From Pseudomonas parakoreensis (GTDB lineage Bacteria > Pseudomonadota > Gammaproteobacteria > Pseudomonadales > Pseudomonadaceae), in the NCBI RefSeq assembly GCF_021602155.1, contig NZ_BQHY01000002.1:186001-250000 (forward strand): 64,000 bases of DNA, in the 5' to 3' direction. The notes below the pieces were generated by a model. The model saw only the letters and a program-made list of their open reading frames with translations. It was not told where the DNA came from and searched no databases. Positions 11,022 through 20,238 of this stretch are shown piece after piece (within the stretch, counting starts at the first letter, position 1; each line of letters opens with the position of its first letter). The position numbers and the translations under genes are program-made.

Positions 11022-12677
11022 ATGAAGTCGTCAGCCGCCGATGAACCACGAACACCGGGCCACGCGCCAATCAAGACCCGGCGTTTCAGCATCTCCCTGG
11101 TGTGGATCGTCCCGGTCGTCGCGGTGCTGGTCGGCATTTCGCTGGTGGTGCACAACCTGCTGCAGGAAGGCCCGACCATCGTCGTCAACTTCAAGACCGG
11201 CAGCGGCCTGGTTGCCAACAAGACCGAGGTCAAATACCGCAGTGTGGTGATCGGTCAGGTGACGGATGTCGAGTTGAGCGGCGATCAGAAGAGCGTCGAC
11301 GCCACGATCAAACTGGCCAAACAGGCCGAAACCTTCACCCGCGAAGACTCGCAGTTCTGGGTCGTGCGCCCACGCATCGGTGCGGGCGGCGTTTCGGGCA
11401 TCGATACCTTGCTTTCCGGCGACTATATCGGCGCCGACATCGGTCAGGCCAACAACCGCGCCAAGCATTTCAAGGGGCTGGAGAATCCGCCGCCGATCAC
11501 TTACGGCGAACCGGGCAAGCGCTTCATGCTGCATGCCTCGGATCTTGGCTCGCTGGATATCGGTTCCCCGGTTTACTACCGCAAGATTCCGGTGGGTCAG
11601 GTCGTGACCTACGCCCTCAATCCCGAGGGCAAAGGCGTGGACATCGAGGTGTTCATTCACGCACCGAACGACGCGTTCGTCACCGAAAATACCCGCTTCT
11701 GGAACGCCAGCGGCATCGACATCAATGTCGGGGCCAACGGTTTTGCGGTGAAGACCGAATCGCTGTCCACTATGCTGGTCGGCGGCATTGCCTTCCGCGC
11801 GCCGGATTACAGCCCCAACGACGTTGCCGCCGCCGACGACAAAGACTTCGAACTGTTCGCCGATCAGCAGACCGCTCTCGCTCCGCCCAACGGCAAGGCG
11901 CAATACCTGGTGTTGCGATTCGAGCAGTCGTTGCGCGGGCTCAAGGTCGATGCGCCCGTCGAGTTTCTCGGCATGGAAATTGGCCGGGTCGTCGGAATCA
12001 ACCTCGACTTCGACGCGAAAAAACGCACCTTCCCGCTTAACGTCGGGATCGTCATTTACCCGCAGCGCCTCGGCCTGGCCTACAAAAAGATGCTGACCGA
12101 ATTCAAGCACGATCCCAACGACGAAGCGGCCGGTATTCGTCTGCTCGGCACCTTCGTCGAGAATGGTCTGCGCGCCCAGGCCCGCAGCGGCAACCTGCTG
12201 ACCGGGCAGTTGTATATCGCGCTGGATTTCTTCCCGAAAGCCGAGAAAGTTGCATTCGACGCAACGGCCCGACCGGTCGCCTTGCCCACCGTGCCCGGCA
12301 GCCTCGAACAGTTGCAGGAAAAACTCGAAGCGGTGGTCGACAAGCTCAACAAACTGCCGGTCGAGCGGATTGCCGGTAACCTCGACAGCAACCTCGTCGA
12401 GCTGCGCAAAGGCCTGCAACAGTTCAATGCGAAAACCCTGCCGGGCGTGCAGACCACACTGGCCGACGTCAGCAAGACCTTGCAGTCCGCCAGTTCGACC
12501 TTGGCCGAAGATTCACCGCAGCGCGAGAAACTCACCGAGACCCTCGACGAACTCGGGCGCATGTCGCGTTCGCTGCGTGAGCTGTCGGACTATCTCGGTC
12601 GCCATCCGGAATCGCTGATTCGCGGTCGTCCCGACAACGCAGCGCCGCTGGATCTGAAAGGACCGCCACGCAATTGA
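11022..12677 (+). CDS. pqiB: PqiB, MCE-domain intermembrane transport protein
   Basis: A 551-residue inner-membrane-anchored periplasmic protein with one transmembrane segment at about 22-44 followed by three MCE/MlaD domains. Domain starts are visible as TIVVNFKTGSGLVANKTEVKY, FMLHASDLGSLDIGSPVYYR and YLVLRFEQSLRGLKVDAPVEF. A coiled-coil-like C terminus (about residues 425-530) would form the tunnel needle. The length matches Escherichia coli PqiB (546). PqiB bridges the periplasm for lipid trafficking and envelope homeostasis. pqiC follows 16 bases later, but the usual pqiA gene for the inner-membrane partner is not upstream. The start follows GAGGA. Confidence 0.94.
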   Translation: MKSSAADEPRTPGHAPIKTRRFSISLVWIVPVVAVLVGISLVVHNLLQEGPTIVVNFKTGSGLVANKTEVKYRSVVIGQVTDVELSGDQKSVDATIKLAKQAETFTREDSQFWVVRPRIGAGGVSGIDTLLSGDYIGADIGQANNRAKHFKGLENPPPITYGEPGKRFMLHASDLGSLDIGSPVYYRKIPVGQVVTYALNPEGKGVDIEVFIHAPNDAFVTENTRFWNASGIDINVGANGFAVKTESLSTMLVGGIAFRAPDYSPNDVAAADDKDFELFADQQTALAPPNGKAQYLVLRFEQSLRGLKVDAPVEFLGMEIGRVVGINLDFDAKKRTFPLNVGIVIYPQRLGLAYKKMLTEFKHDPNDEAAGIRLLGTFVENGLRAQARSGNLLTGQLYIALDFFPKAEKVAFDATARPVALPTVPGSLEQLQEKLEAVVDKLNKLPVERIAGNLDSNLVELRKGLQQFNAKTLPGVQTTLADVSKTLQSASSTLAEDSPQREKLTETLDELGRMSRSLRELSDYLGRHPESLIRGRPDNAAPLDLKGPPRN

Positions 12678-12693
12678 GCCCAGGAGCTATCCC

Positions 12694-13242
12694 ATGGCTG
12701 TACCGCTGAAGATCACCGTGCTCGCTGCGTTCATGCTCCTTGGCGCCTGCCGCAGCGAGCCGATCAACTTTCACACCCTGACGCCGGTGGAGCTGTCGGC
12801 GTCCCGGGCCGGCGCGCAGATTCCCATTGAGGGGATCAGCGTGCCGCCGCAAGTCGACCGCCCGCAAATCGTCATTCGTCAGGGCAACAATGGCCTGGCG
12901 ATTCTGGAAACCCAATGGTGGGGAGCGAGTCTGGCGGACGAGTTGCGCAGTGCCTTGAGCGATCAACTGAGCAATACCGGCAGTCGCGGCAATGTTTCGG
13001 TGCGTATCGATGTGCAGCGTTTCGACTCGATCCCCGGACAATACGGGCTGATCGACGTCAAGTGGCGCCTGCGCCCGAGCGGTGCGGCGGACAACGCTCT
13101 GCTGACCTGCCATTCAACCTTGCAAACACCTTCCGGCCCGAGCATCGACGAACTGGTGGCCGCGCAACAGAACAACGTCAAACGCCTGGCCGCCCTGATC
13201 AATCAGGCGGCGGGCAACGCTCGCTGCCCGTCAGCCTCGTGA
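12694..13242 (+). CDS. pqiC: PqiC, outer-membrane lipoprotein of the Pqi system
   Basis: A 182-residue lipoprotein of the DUF330/ABC-type auxiliary family. The lipobox LLGAC puts the acylated Cys at residue 19. The core FHTLTPVELSASRAGAQIPIE and SVPPQVDRPQIVIRQG are typical of PqiC. It would anchor the PqiB needle at the outer membrane. The last 40 bases overlap the end of the convergent histidine kinase gene, so the two C-terminal coding regions are antisense to each other. Confidence 0.92.
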   Translation: MAVPLKITVLAAFMLLGACRSEPINFHTLTPVELSASRAGAQIPIEGISVPPQVDRPQIVIRQGNNGLAILETQWWGASLADELRSALSDQLSNTGSRGNVSVRIDVQRFDSIPGQYGLIDVKWRLRPSGAADNALLTCHSTLQTPSGPSIDELVAAQQNNVKRLAALINQAAGNARCPSAS

Positions 13243-14510
13243 GCCGCCGACAGCGTGACCGTGAAACGGCAGCCATTGGGCTCGCGAGTAACCAACTGAA
13301 CCTGCCAGTGTTGATGGCTGCAGATCCGCTGCACCAGCGACAAACCCAGCCCAAGGCCTTCACCGCGCTGTTCGTCACCGCGCACGAACGGCTGGAACAT
13401 CGCGTGACGTTTTTCTTCCGGAATACCGATGCCGCTGTCCTCGACCACAAAGCTGTCGTTGAGCAGGGTCAACCGGACAAAGCCCTGATCGGTGTAATGC
13501 CAGGCATTGCGCAGCAGATTGCCCATGACCGACTGCAAGAACGTCAGGTCATAACGCGCGCTGCCCGCCAGTTGCGGCTCGTAGATAAACTCCAGACCCT
13601 TTTCGCCAATCAATCGCCCCCAGATTTCCACCTGGGCGTCGGCGATAGATTTGAGTGTGCAAGTGGATTCGGTGCCAAGCGCTTCCGGTTTGCGCGCCAG
13701 CATCAAGAAGGTCTCAACCAGCTGGCGCATTTCTGCGCTGGCCCGGGCGATGCGTTTGACCTGTTGGGTGGAGCGCGAATCCAGCGAGGGGTTGGCCAGC
13801 AACAGCTCGCAGGAACTGGCCAGAATCATCAGCGGTGTGCGCAATTCATGGCTCACGTCACTGGTGAAAAGCTTTTCCCGGTTCAGGGTTTCGCGTAACC
13901 GGCCGAGTGTCTGGTCGAAAGACAGCGCCAGCGCCCCAACCTCGTCATCGGCGTAATCCGGATGCAGCGCCGGTGCCAGTGCAATCAACTGGTCACGATG
14001 ACGCACCTGCCCCGCCAGGCGGATCACCGGCGCCATGACTTGCCGCGCCAGCAGCCTGCCGAGCGCGACCGCCAGCATGACGCTGAGGATGAACCCGACT
14101 ATCACTACCACGAACAGCAGGTGCTCGCGTTGTTCGAAGCTTTCCTGATTGCGCAACAGCACATATTTGCGGCCGCCGACCGCCTCGACCATCGCATAGA
14201 AGTCGTCGCCGTTGAACGTGATCTCTTGAAACCCCACGGGCAGTTCCGCCAGTTGCGGTGTCAGCGCCATGGGCCCGGGGCCGTTCTCGAAAAAAAACAG
14301 TTCGCTCTTTTCCGGCTCGTGGCGCCACTGGTTGATGTCGTCCATCGCCAACAACCGGCGCAAGCCACCGCTGAGGGCGGTCATGGTCAACTTGTGCTCC
14401 ACGACATGCACGGTAGCCACAATGCCCATTGCGAAGACACCGGCCACCACCGCGCTCATCAAGGCGAACACAATCACAATCCGATTGGCGAGGCTTTGCT
14501 TGAGGTCCAT
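13203..14510 (-). CDS. ColS-like sensor histidine kinase, no adjacent response regulator
   Basis: A 435-residue kinase: transmembrane helix about 10-32, periplasmic sensor to about 130, second helix about 131-152, HAMP, H-box SDVSHELRTPL with His221, and an ATPase domain with VEDSGIGIPEEKR and GEGLGLGLSLV. N-terminal MDLKQSLANRIVIVFALMSA and the sensor resemble ColS. The residues I recall as metal ligands of Pseudomonas putida ColS are present at matching positions: His35, Glu38, Glu96 and an ExxE at 126-129. A colR gene normally precedes colS; here the upstream neighbour is divergent, so it is an orphan or paralogue. ATG 14510 is chosen over an upstream TTG. Iron or zinc sensing is inferred. 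Confidence 0.87.
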   Translation of the reverse strand: MDLKQSLANRIVIVFALMSAVVAGVFAMGIVATVHVVEHKLTMTALSGGLRRLLAMDDINQWRHEPEKSELFFFENGPGPMALTPQLAELPVGFQEITFNGDDFYAMVEAVGGRKYVLLRNQESFEQREHLLFVVVIVGFILSVMLAVALGRLLARQVMAPVIRLAGQVRHRDQLIALAPALHPDYADDEVGALALSFDQTLGRLRETLNREKLFTSDVSHELRTPLMILASSCELLLANPSLDSRSTQQVKRIARASAEMRQLVETFLMLARKPEALGTESTCTLKSIADAQVEIWGRLIGEKGLEFIYEPQLAGSARYDLTFLQSVMGNLLRNAWHYTDQGFVRLTLLNDSFVVEDSGIGIPEEKRHAMFQPFVRGDEQRGEGLGLGLSLVQRICSHQHWQVQLVTREPNGCRFTVTLSAAHEADGQRALPAA

Positions 14511-14824
14511 CCGGTTGCTTGGCTCCAGTGCTGATGTCGGGGACTGCAAGCAGCTGCGTCACGACGTTATCCAGAGTCGCAGCTTCGCCTCGACTGGCGC
14601 TGTTGTTAAGTGGCCCTAATAAACAAAACGAGTATTTGAGTTTATTTATCAAATAGACTTTTCCGTTAATGCCTGCGCCGCTCTCGCAAATTTTTCACAT
14701 GTTCTTCACTGCACCGCCACGACTCTGAACGTAGTGTTCAGCAGCCATTCAAGTAGACCACCGTAAAGTAACTAACCTCCTGGAGCTTACGTTGCACTGT
14801 GCGTGTACTGAGTGGAACTCGGGA
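14511..14824. promoter_or_regulatory. Divergent promoter region with TTTTTCAC core (ColR-like)
   Basis: This 314-base gap between the ColS-like kinase and the Ais-like phosphatase holds no gene that I accept. It contains TTTTTCAC at 14691-14698, the invariant core of the ColR site as I recall it; the eight bases before it, CTCGCAAA, fit the degenerate half only partly. A similar TTCTTCAC follows nine bases later. Position upstream of the phosphatase is right for activation. The rest is AT-rich promoter-like sequence. Confidence 0.4.
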
Positions 14825-15505
14825 ATGACAAGGGGCAACGTCGTGGTTGAATTAGTACACGTACAATCAGCGTCTAAACGATGGGTTCTGTCTCGTCCGC
14901 GCACTTGGGCAATCATTGCTGTCGGTTTGCTGTTGATTACACTGATTTGCGGCTTCGTCTGGGTCCAACGCTCGCCCGCCAACCTGCGCTACGCCAGTGC
15001 ATCGGCGACCCACGAATGGGTGAAGGCCTGGCAGGCCGGTGAGGTCATCGCACTGGTCCGTCATACTGAGCGTTGCGACCGATCGGCCAATACTTGTCTG
15101 GGGCCGGCAGACGGTATCACCCAGGCTGGCAGCATTGCTGCAGCCGAGGTAGGCCGTGGCTTTACGCAACTGGGCCTGGAAAAGACCCGGTTCTTCAGCA
15201 GCCCGCTGACGCGCACCCTGCAAACCGCGCATTACATGCTCGGCCACGATGCCGTGGCCGCGGAATGGCTGGAAACCTGTGGCCCGACGATGCGCAATGA
15301 AGTGGTGGCGCACAAGACCGCAGGACAGAACATGATTCTGGTGACCCACAGCGGCTGCATCGCCGATTTCGAACGGCAAACCGGTTACCCACGCGCGGTC
15401 GCCGCCGAATATGGCAGCACGGTTTTAGCCCGGATAGATGCGCAAGGCCAACTTGAAGTAATCGGCATCATGAACCCAGAAGGCTGGCAACGATTGGCCA
15501 AGTAA
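14825..15505 (+). CDS. Ais-like histidine phosphatase (LPS core heptose phosphatase family)
   Basis: A 226-residue membrane-anchored phosphatase: one transmembrane helix at about 29-47, then a periplasmic histidine-phosphatase domain. The catalytic motif is VRHTERCDRS (Arg79, His80), followed by SSPLTRTLQTA (125-135) and the second catalytic His175 in VTHSGC. The string RHTERCDRSANTC-GIT closely matches E. coli Ais, the lipopolysaccharide core heptose(II)-phosphate phosphatase linked to the arn operon. Here it precedes an arnT gene, giving the same association. Start is uncertain: ATG 14825 is used, but GTG 14843 with AAGGGG before it is also reasonable. Confidence 0.85.
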   Translation: MTRGNVVVELVHVQSASKRWVLSRPRTWAIIAVGLLLITLICGFVWVQRSPANLRYASASATHEWVKAWQAGEVIALVRHTERCDRSANTCLGPADGITQAGSIAAAEVGRGFTQLGLEKTRFFSSPLTRTLQTAHYMLGHDAVAAEWLETCGPTMRNEVVAHKTAGQNMILVTHSGCIADFERQTGYPRAVAAEYGSTVLARIDAQGQLEVIGIMNPEGWQRLAK

Positions 15506-15799
15506 TCATCAGACTTGATCAAGTAAAAACGCTCGGGCAATGCTCTGGCACAGACTAATTAGCATTTATGAAATTGTAATAAGAAATTTTTTTCACTTTA
15601 AAAAACTGGAAATATTTCATTTTAAAGCTTGGCTGTTCGAGGAGAACTTAACGCTGGAAGCAGACCCGTTCTCTGAATACAGGACACGCCCTTCGGGCGT
15701 GCTCGCCTCTGCATTCATTCAACCCAGTGCCGCGCCTGCTATGGAAATCGCCAGACGCAACACTGAAACGCACACTTTGTACTGCACCAAGGTCCAATC
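15506..15799. promoter_or_regulatory. AT-rich leader before first arnT: palindrome, TTTTTCAC core, UUCG hairpin
   Basis: A 294-base gap without a gene that I accept. It contains a perfect 12-bp palindrome ACTTGATCAAGT at 15513-15524, a TTTTTCAC core at 15589-15596 in unusually AT-rich DNA, and a stable hairpin CACGCC-CTTCGG-GGCGTG at 15685-15701 with a C(UUCG)G tetraloop about 100 bases before the start. The hairpin has no T-run, so it is more likely a leader structure than a terminator. The region probably carries a separate promoter for the arnT-GT39 pair. Confidence 0.4.
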
Positions 15800-17521
15800 A
15801 TGACGTCTGAGAACAAACCGTTGCGCCATGCAGCGTTGAATTTGCCGTGCCTCCACCAGAGCACCCTGATCGAACGCTTTGCGATACCCGGGCTGGTACT
15901 GGCATTCGTGATGTTTTATCTGCTGCCGCTGATGACCCACGGCCTGTGGATTCCCGATGAAACCCGCTATGGGCAGATCAGCCAGGAAATGCTGCAGAGC
16001 GGCAACTGGGTGGCGCCGCACTTCATGGGCATTCGCTATTTCGAAAAACCGATTGCCGGCTACTGGATGATTGCCATCGGCCAAGCCATTTTCGGTGAAA
16101 ACCTGTTTGGCGTACGCATCGCCTCCGCGCTCAGCACGGGCGTGAGCGTCTGGCTGGCCTATCTGCTGGCCCGTCGCCTTTGGAACAACCCGCGCATCAG
16201 TGCCGCTTGTGCCCTCCTTTATATGAGCTTCGGCCTGATCGCAGGTCAAGCCGGCTATGCCAACCTCGATCCGCAATTCACCTTGTGGGTCAACCTCAGC
16301 CTGGTGGCGATCTGGTTTGCCATCGACAGCAATACCCCCCGCGCGCGTCTGGGCGGCTGGGCATTGCTGGGATTCGCTTGTGGCATGGGCCTGATGACCA
16401 AAGGTTTCCTCGCCCTGATGCTGCCGGTGCTGATTGCCCTGCCCTACATGATCTGGCAGCGACGCTTTGGCGAGCTGGTGCGTTATGGTCTGGTCGCCGT
16501 GGCGGTGGCCGCGCTGGTCAGCGTGCCATGGGCACTGGCCGTGCATTACCGTGAACCGGATTTCTGGCGATTCTTCTTCTGGCACGAACACATCCGTCGT
16601 TTTGCCGCCGGCGAAGATGCACAGCACGCACGGCCATGGTGGTTCTACCTGCCGTTGCTGTTTGCTTCGACCTTGCCATGGGCCCTGCTGTTGCCTTCGA
16701 CACTGCTGCGCACCTGGCGCGAAAAACGCGATCCGAAAATCGCCTTCCTCGCCTTGTGGTTCCTGCTGCCGCTGGCATTTTTCAGCGCGAGCAGCGGCAA
16801 ACTGCCGACCTACATCATGCCGTGCCTGCTGCCGTTGGCCCTGTTGATGGGCTACACGGTAATGAACTGGATAGCTGACCAGAACGGGCGCGTCTTGCGC
16901 ATCAACGGTGTGGTCAACGTAGTGCTGGCCATTGCGTCGCTGGTTGCACTGATCTACCTGCAAGCGACCCGTGAAATTTACGAACACACCGAAATGTTCA
17001 GTCTGTCGCTGGGTTATATCGTGTTGCTCGGCTGGCTCATTGCCGGCGCGCTGCAAACCGTGCGCCCACTGACGCTGTGGGCGATGCCGGCGCTGGGCAT
17101 CGGCTTGCTCGTCGCACTGCTGCCTGCCGCCATGCCGGCGACCGTCGTCAACAGCAAGATGCCGGATCAGTTCATTGCCGAACACCAGCAGGAACTCAGC
17201 CAGACCCGCTCGTTGCTGAGTAACGATCTGGGGGCCGCCTCTGCGTTGTCATGGCGTTTGCGTCGCCCGCAAGTCGACCTGTTCAACACCGTTGGCGAGC
17301 TCAAGTACGGCCTCGATGACCCGGCCATGGCGTCACGCAAAGTCAGCCTCGACGGTGTAGGCGAATGGATGACCGAAGCGCGCAAAAAAGGCTCGGTGGG
17401 CGTGGTGATGCGCGTCAACAGCACCTCCGACGAACAACAACTTGAGCTGCTGCCGATCGATGGTCAGCACTTCCGGCGCGGCAACCTGGAAATCTTCATT
17501 TTTGCCCAGAGCAAACCATGA
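15800..17521 (+). CDS. arnT: ArnT paralogue 1, lipid A 4-amino-4-deoxy-L-arabinose transferase
   Basis: A 573-residue GT39/GT83-type polytopic transferase, clearly homologous to the arnT at 29263. It has the catalytic-loop signature [18 protein letters not shown] with the acidic pair Asp53-Glu54, the [17 protein letters not shown] block, [10 protein letters not shown] and the soluble C-terminal domain MPDQFIAEH...[12 protein letters not shown]. About twelve membrane segments are visible. It would transfer L-Ara4N from undecaprenyl phosphate to lipid A in the periplasm. It has a ~22-residue N-terminal extension over its paralogue and lies outside the main arn operon. AAGG precedes the ATG. The stop overlaps the next gene (ATGA). 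Confidence 0.9.
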   Translation: MTSENKPLRHAALNLPCLHQSTLIERFAIPGLVLAFVMFYLLPLMTHGLWIPDETRYGQISQEMLQSGNWVAPHFMGIRYFEKPIAGYWMIAIGQAIFGENLFGVRIASALSTGVSVWLAYLLARRLWNNPRISAACALLYMSFGLIAGQAGYANLDPQFTLWVNLSLVAIWFAIDSNTPRARLGGWALLGFACGMGLMTKGFLALMLPVLIALPYMIWQRRFGELVRYGLVAVAVAALVSVPWALAVHYREPDFWRFFFWHEHIRRFAAGEDAQHARPWWFYLPLLFASTLPWALLLPSTLLRTWREKRDPKIAFLALWFLLPLAFFSASSGKLPTYIMPCLLPLALLMGYTVMNWIADQNGRVLRINGVVNVVLAIASLVALIYLQATREIYEHTEMFSLSLGYIVLLGWLIAGALQTVRPLTLWAMPALGIGLLVALLPAAMPATVVNSKMPDQFIAEHQQELSQTRSLLSNDLGAASALSWRLRRPQVDLFNTVGELKYGLDDPAMASRKVSLDGVGEWMTEARKKGSVGVVMRVNSTSDEQQLELLPIDGQHFRRGNLEIFIFAQSKP

Positions 17522-19035
17522 CCGCAGACAAAAAAGATCGGGGCGCGTTGCTGCTTCTGCTCGCCGCGACTGCCCTGCTGTTACTGCTCGGCCTGGGCAG
17601 TCGTGAGCTGTGGGGGGCAGAAACCCGCTGGGCCAACATCGCCTTGCAGATGCTGCAGAGCGGCGACTATTTCGACCCCTATCTCAAGGGCAGCCCCTAT
17701 TACGACAAGCCGCTGCTGTCGTACTGGCTGATTACCGCCACCGCCTGGTTCACCGGTGGGCTGGGGCACTGGTCGCTACGCCTGTCCTCGGTGATTTCCG
17801 CATGGTTCAGCGTGTGGCTGGTGTACCTGATCGGCGAGCAATTGTTTCGCAAAGGCACCGGGCTAATTGCCGGCTGGATGCTGGCGACCACGTTCTACTT
17901 CGTGTTCTGGGCGCGAGTCGCCACTGCCGACATCCTCACCGTCTGCGGTGTGCTTGCCGCGGTCTGGTGGTACTGGCGCGGCCCGGATGACACCCGGTTC
18001 TGGCGCTATGTGGTGTTCTTCGGTTTGCTGTCGCTGACCTCGCTGTTCAAGGGCCTGATCGGTTTCATCCTGCCGGGGCTGGTGCTGCTGCCACACCTGC
18101 TCAGTGAGCACCGCTGGAAACGTCACCTGAACCTGCGACTGTTCGCGGCGATAGTGATCGCCGGGGCGTTTTACATGACGCCGTTCGTGCTCTCGCACTT
18201 CTACGGCGCGCCCAACTACGAACAAAGTGGCCTGGGGCTGGTACTGCGTGAAAACGTTGTGCGGTTTTTCCAGCCGTTCGATCAGTTCGGGCCGATTTAC
18301 ACCTACTTGATCTACCTGCCGGTCTACACCCTGCCCTGGGCGCCGTGCTGGTTGATCGCCTTGTGGGTGGCCGCGCGCAACTGGAAGCACATCGAACCGG
18401 ATACCCGCTGGCTGATTCAAGGGCTCGCGTTGCTGATGCTGTTCTTCACCGCCAGTGGCAGTCGCCGCAGCTATTACGTCTTGCCGCTGGTGCCCTTCGC
18501 GCAACTGCTGGGTGCCTGGTGGGTGACCCGGCGCATGGCCGCTCGCCACAGCGAAGGCCGCGGGCTGAAGATCGGTTTCGCCGTCACCACCGTGTTGCTT
18601 GCCGCGATTCTGGGTGTGCTTTACCCGTGGACCAACAGCGGCGGCGGTGTCATCCGTTTCGGCGAACAGGTTCGCGAGCAGGCCAGCCAGCAGGCACCGT
18701 TGAATCAATGGCGCATGGTCATGGTCGAGGTCGACAACAAAGTGCCGATGTACCTGCAAACCGGTGGTGCACCGTTCTACTACGTGCCGGAAACGATTCA
18801 GGACTTTCCGCACAATGGTGACACAGCAACGCTGATCGCCTGGCTGGAACGCACCAGCGGAGAACGGTGGGACCCGCAACGCACGATTTTCGTGGCGCAA
18901 TACCGTTCCGGTGACGCCGTGCCGCTCGATGCGCTGAAGGCTGACCATCAGGTCATCACCACCACGCCCACCCGTGGCGAGCAGGTCTTTCACGGGCGGG
19001 AAGACCAGAGCGTGGCCTACATCCCCCACTCCTGA
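17518..19035 (+). CDS. GT39 family membrane glycosyltransferase
   Basis: A 505-residue polytopic protein of the ArnT/PMT (GT39) family, coupled to the upstream arnT by a four-base overlap. Family features are [20 protein letters not shown] near residues 26-45 (with the acidic Glu in GAETRW), [14 protein letters not shown], a region of about eleven membrane helices, and a periplasmic C-terminal domain from about residue 385. The acidic motif differs from the DET of true ArnT, so the donor or acceptor sugar may differ. It likely adds a sugar from a lipid-phosphate donor to an envelope glycan; specificity is unknown. Confidence 0.85.
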   Translation: MTADKKDRGALLLLLAATALLLLLGLGSRELWGAETRWANIALQMLQSGDYFDPYLKGSPYYDKPLLSYWLITATAWFTGGLGHWSLRLSSVISAWFSVWLVYLIGEQLFRKGTGLIAGWMLATTFYFVFWARVATADILTVCGVLAAVWWYWRGPDDTRFWRYVVFFGLLSLTSLFKGLIGFILPGLVLLPHLLSEHRWKRHLNLRLFAAIVIAGAFYMTPFVLSHFYGAPNYEQSGLGLVLRENVVRFFQPFDQFGPIYTYLIYLPVYTLPWAPCWLIALWVAARNWKHIEPDTRWLIQGLALLMLFFTASGSRRSYYVLPLVPFAQLLGAWWVTRRMAARHSEGRGLKIGFAVTTVLLAAILGVLYPWTNSGGGVIRFGEQVREQASQQAPLNQWRMVMVEVDNKVPMYLQTGGAPFYYVPETIQDFPHNGDTATLIAWLERTSGERWDPQRTIFVAQYRSGDAVPLDALKADHQVITTTPTRGEQVFHGREDQSVAYIPHS

Positions 19036-19155
19036 GCGATGACGTTAAGACAAAAGTAGAGAGTCGCGGTAAATTTGAATGGCAATGACAACTATTAACG
19101 GCTTCTTTGACGTTTTTTTCTCATTTGCCACCCTACATTGCCGCGACTCGACACT

Positions 19156-19170
19156 TGCAAATCGTTCGCA
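19156..19170. promoter_or_regulatory. Near-palindrome upstream of the ferric ABC transporter
   Basis: TGCAAATCGTTCGCA is a 15-base imperfect palindrome (all its mismatches but the centre are purine-purine or pyrimidine-pyrimidine). It matches about nine of fourteen positions of a 7-1-7 Fur pattern. It lies 52 bases before the binding-protein gene. A Fur role is suggested by context but the match is weak. Confidence 0.25.
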
Positions 19171-19221
19171 TTGTTTCCTGCGAGGGTTTGCTCATAACGT
19201 CTGAAAACAGGAGCTGCCCGA

Positions 19222-20235
19222 ATGAATCCACGCCTTCCATCCATCTTCAAGCGCGCATTGCTGGCCACCGCGCTGCTCGGCACCGGGAATGCTGTTGCCG
19301 CCGACTCGGTGGGCCTGGTGGTTTACAACGCGCAGCATGAAACGCTGACCAAGGCCTGGGTGGCCGGTTTCACCGAGGAAACCGGGATCCCGGTGACCAT
19401 TCGCAACGGCGATGACACCGAGATGGGCAACCAGCTCGTGCAGGAAGGCGCCGCCTCGCCGGCAGACGTATTCCTCACCGAGAACTCCCCGGCGATGGTG
19501 CTGGTGGACAACGCCAAACTGTTTGCGCCGCTGGCGCCCGCGACCCTTGAGCAAGTCGATGCTGCCTACCGTCCGGCCCACGGCAATTGGGTCGGCATCG
19601 CTGCCCGTTCCACCGTGTTCGTCTACAACCCGAGCAAGCTGACTGAAAAAGACTTGCCCAAATCCCTGCTCGACCTCGCCACCCCGGCCTGGAAAGGCCG
19701 ATGGGCCGCCTCCCCGGCTGGCGCGGACTTCCAGGCGATCGTCGCCGCTGTGCTGCAACAGAAAGGCGAAGCTGCCACGCTGGAATGGCTCAAGGGCATG
19801 AAGACCAACGCCACGATCTATCGCGGCAACAGCGCGGTGCTCAAAGCGGTGAACGCCGGGCAGATCGACAGCGGCGTGATCTACCACTATTACAGCTTCG
19901 TCGATCAATCCAAGACCGGCGAGAACAGCAAAAACACCCAGTTGTACTACTTCAAACATCAGGATCCGGGCGCGTTCGTCAGCACCTCCGGCGCCGGCGT
20001 GCTGGCATCGAGCAAGCATCAGGATGAAGCGCAGAAGTTCGTCCAATACATCACCAGCAAGGAAGGTCAGGAAGTACTGGAAACCGGCACCTCCTTCGAA
20101 TACGCCGTGGGTAAAGACGCGCCGTCCAATCCGAAGCTGACCCCGCTGAAAACCCTCGATGCGCCGAAAGTCGATGCGTCGACCCTCGACAGCAAAAAAG
20201 CCGTCGAGCTGATGACCCAGGCCGGGTTGCTCTAA
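19222..20235 (+). CDS. Ferric iron ABC transporter, substrate-binding protein (FbpA-like)
   Basis: A 337-residue periplasmic binding protein. A signal peptide covers about residues 1-27 (LLGTGNAVAA). The mature N terminus VGLVVYNAQHETLTKAWVAGF and the tyrosine-rich VIYHYYSFVDQ are the hallmarks of the FbpA/HitA transferrin-like family, where paired tyrosines bind Fe3+. The mid-domain WVGIAARSTVFVYNP is also typical. It is the first gene of a three-gene transporter unit. The gene start follows AGGAG. A sulphate, phosphonate or polyamine substrate is unlikely given the Tyr pair. Confidence 0.9.
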   Translation: MNPRLPSIFKRALLATALLGTGNAVAADSVGLVVYNAQHETLTKAWVAGFTEETGIPVTIRNGDDTEMGNQLVQEGAASPADVFLTENSPAMVLVDNAKLFAPLAPATLEQVDAAYRPAHGNWVGIAARSTVFVYNPSKLTEKDLPKSLLDLATPAWKGRWAASPAGADFQAIVAAVLQQKGEAATLEWLKGMKTNATIYRGNSAVLKAVNAGQIDSGVIYHYYSFVDQSKTGENSKNTQLYYFKHQDPGAFVSTSGAGVLASSKHQDEAQKFVQYITSKEGQEVLETGTSFEYAVGKDAPSNPKLTPLKTLDAPKVDASTLDSKKAVELMTQAGLL

Positions 20236-20238
20236 GTG

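Noticed and set aside
15540-15803. An 87-residue open frame before arnT
   Set aside because: It has a biased AT-rich composition, no ribosome site and no recognisable sequence, and runs through the leader hairpin.
15719-17185. Long minus-strand frames opposite arnT, GT39, arnA, efeO and similar genes
   Set aside because: They mirror codon bias of the real genes, are rich in His, Gln and Arg, and contain no domain motifs.
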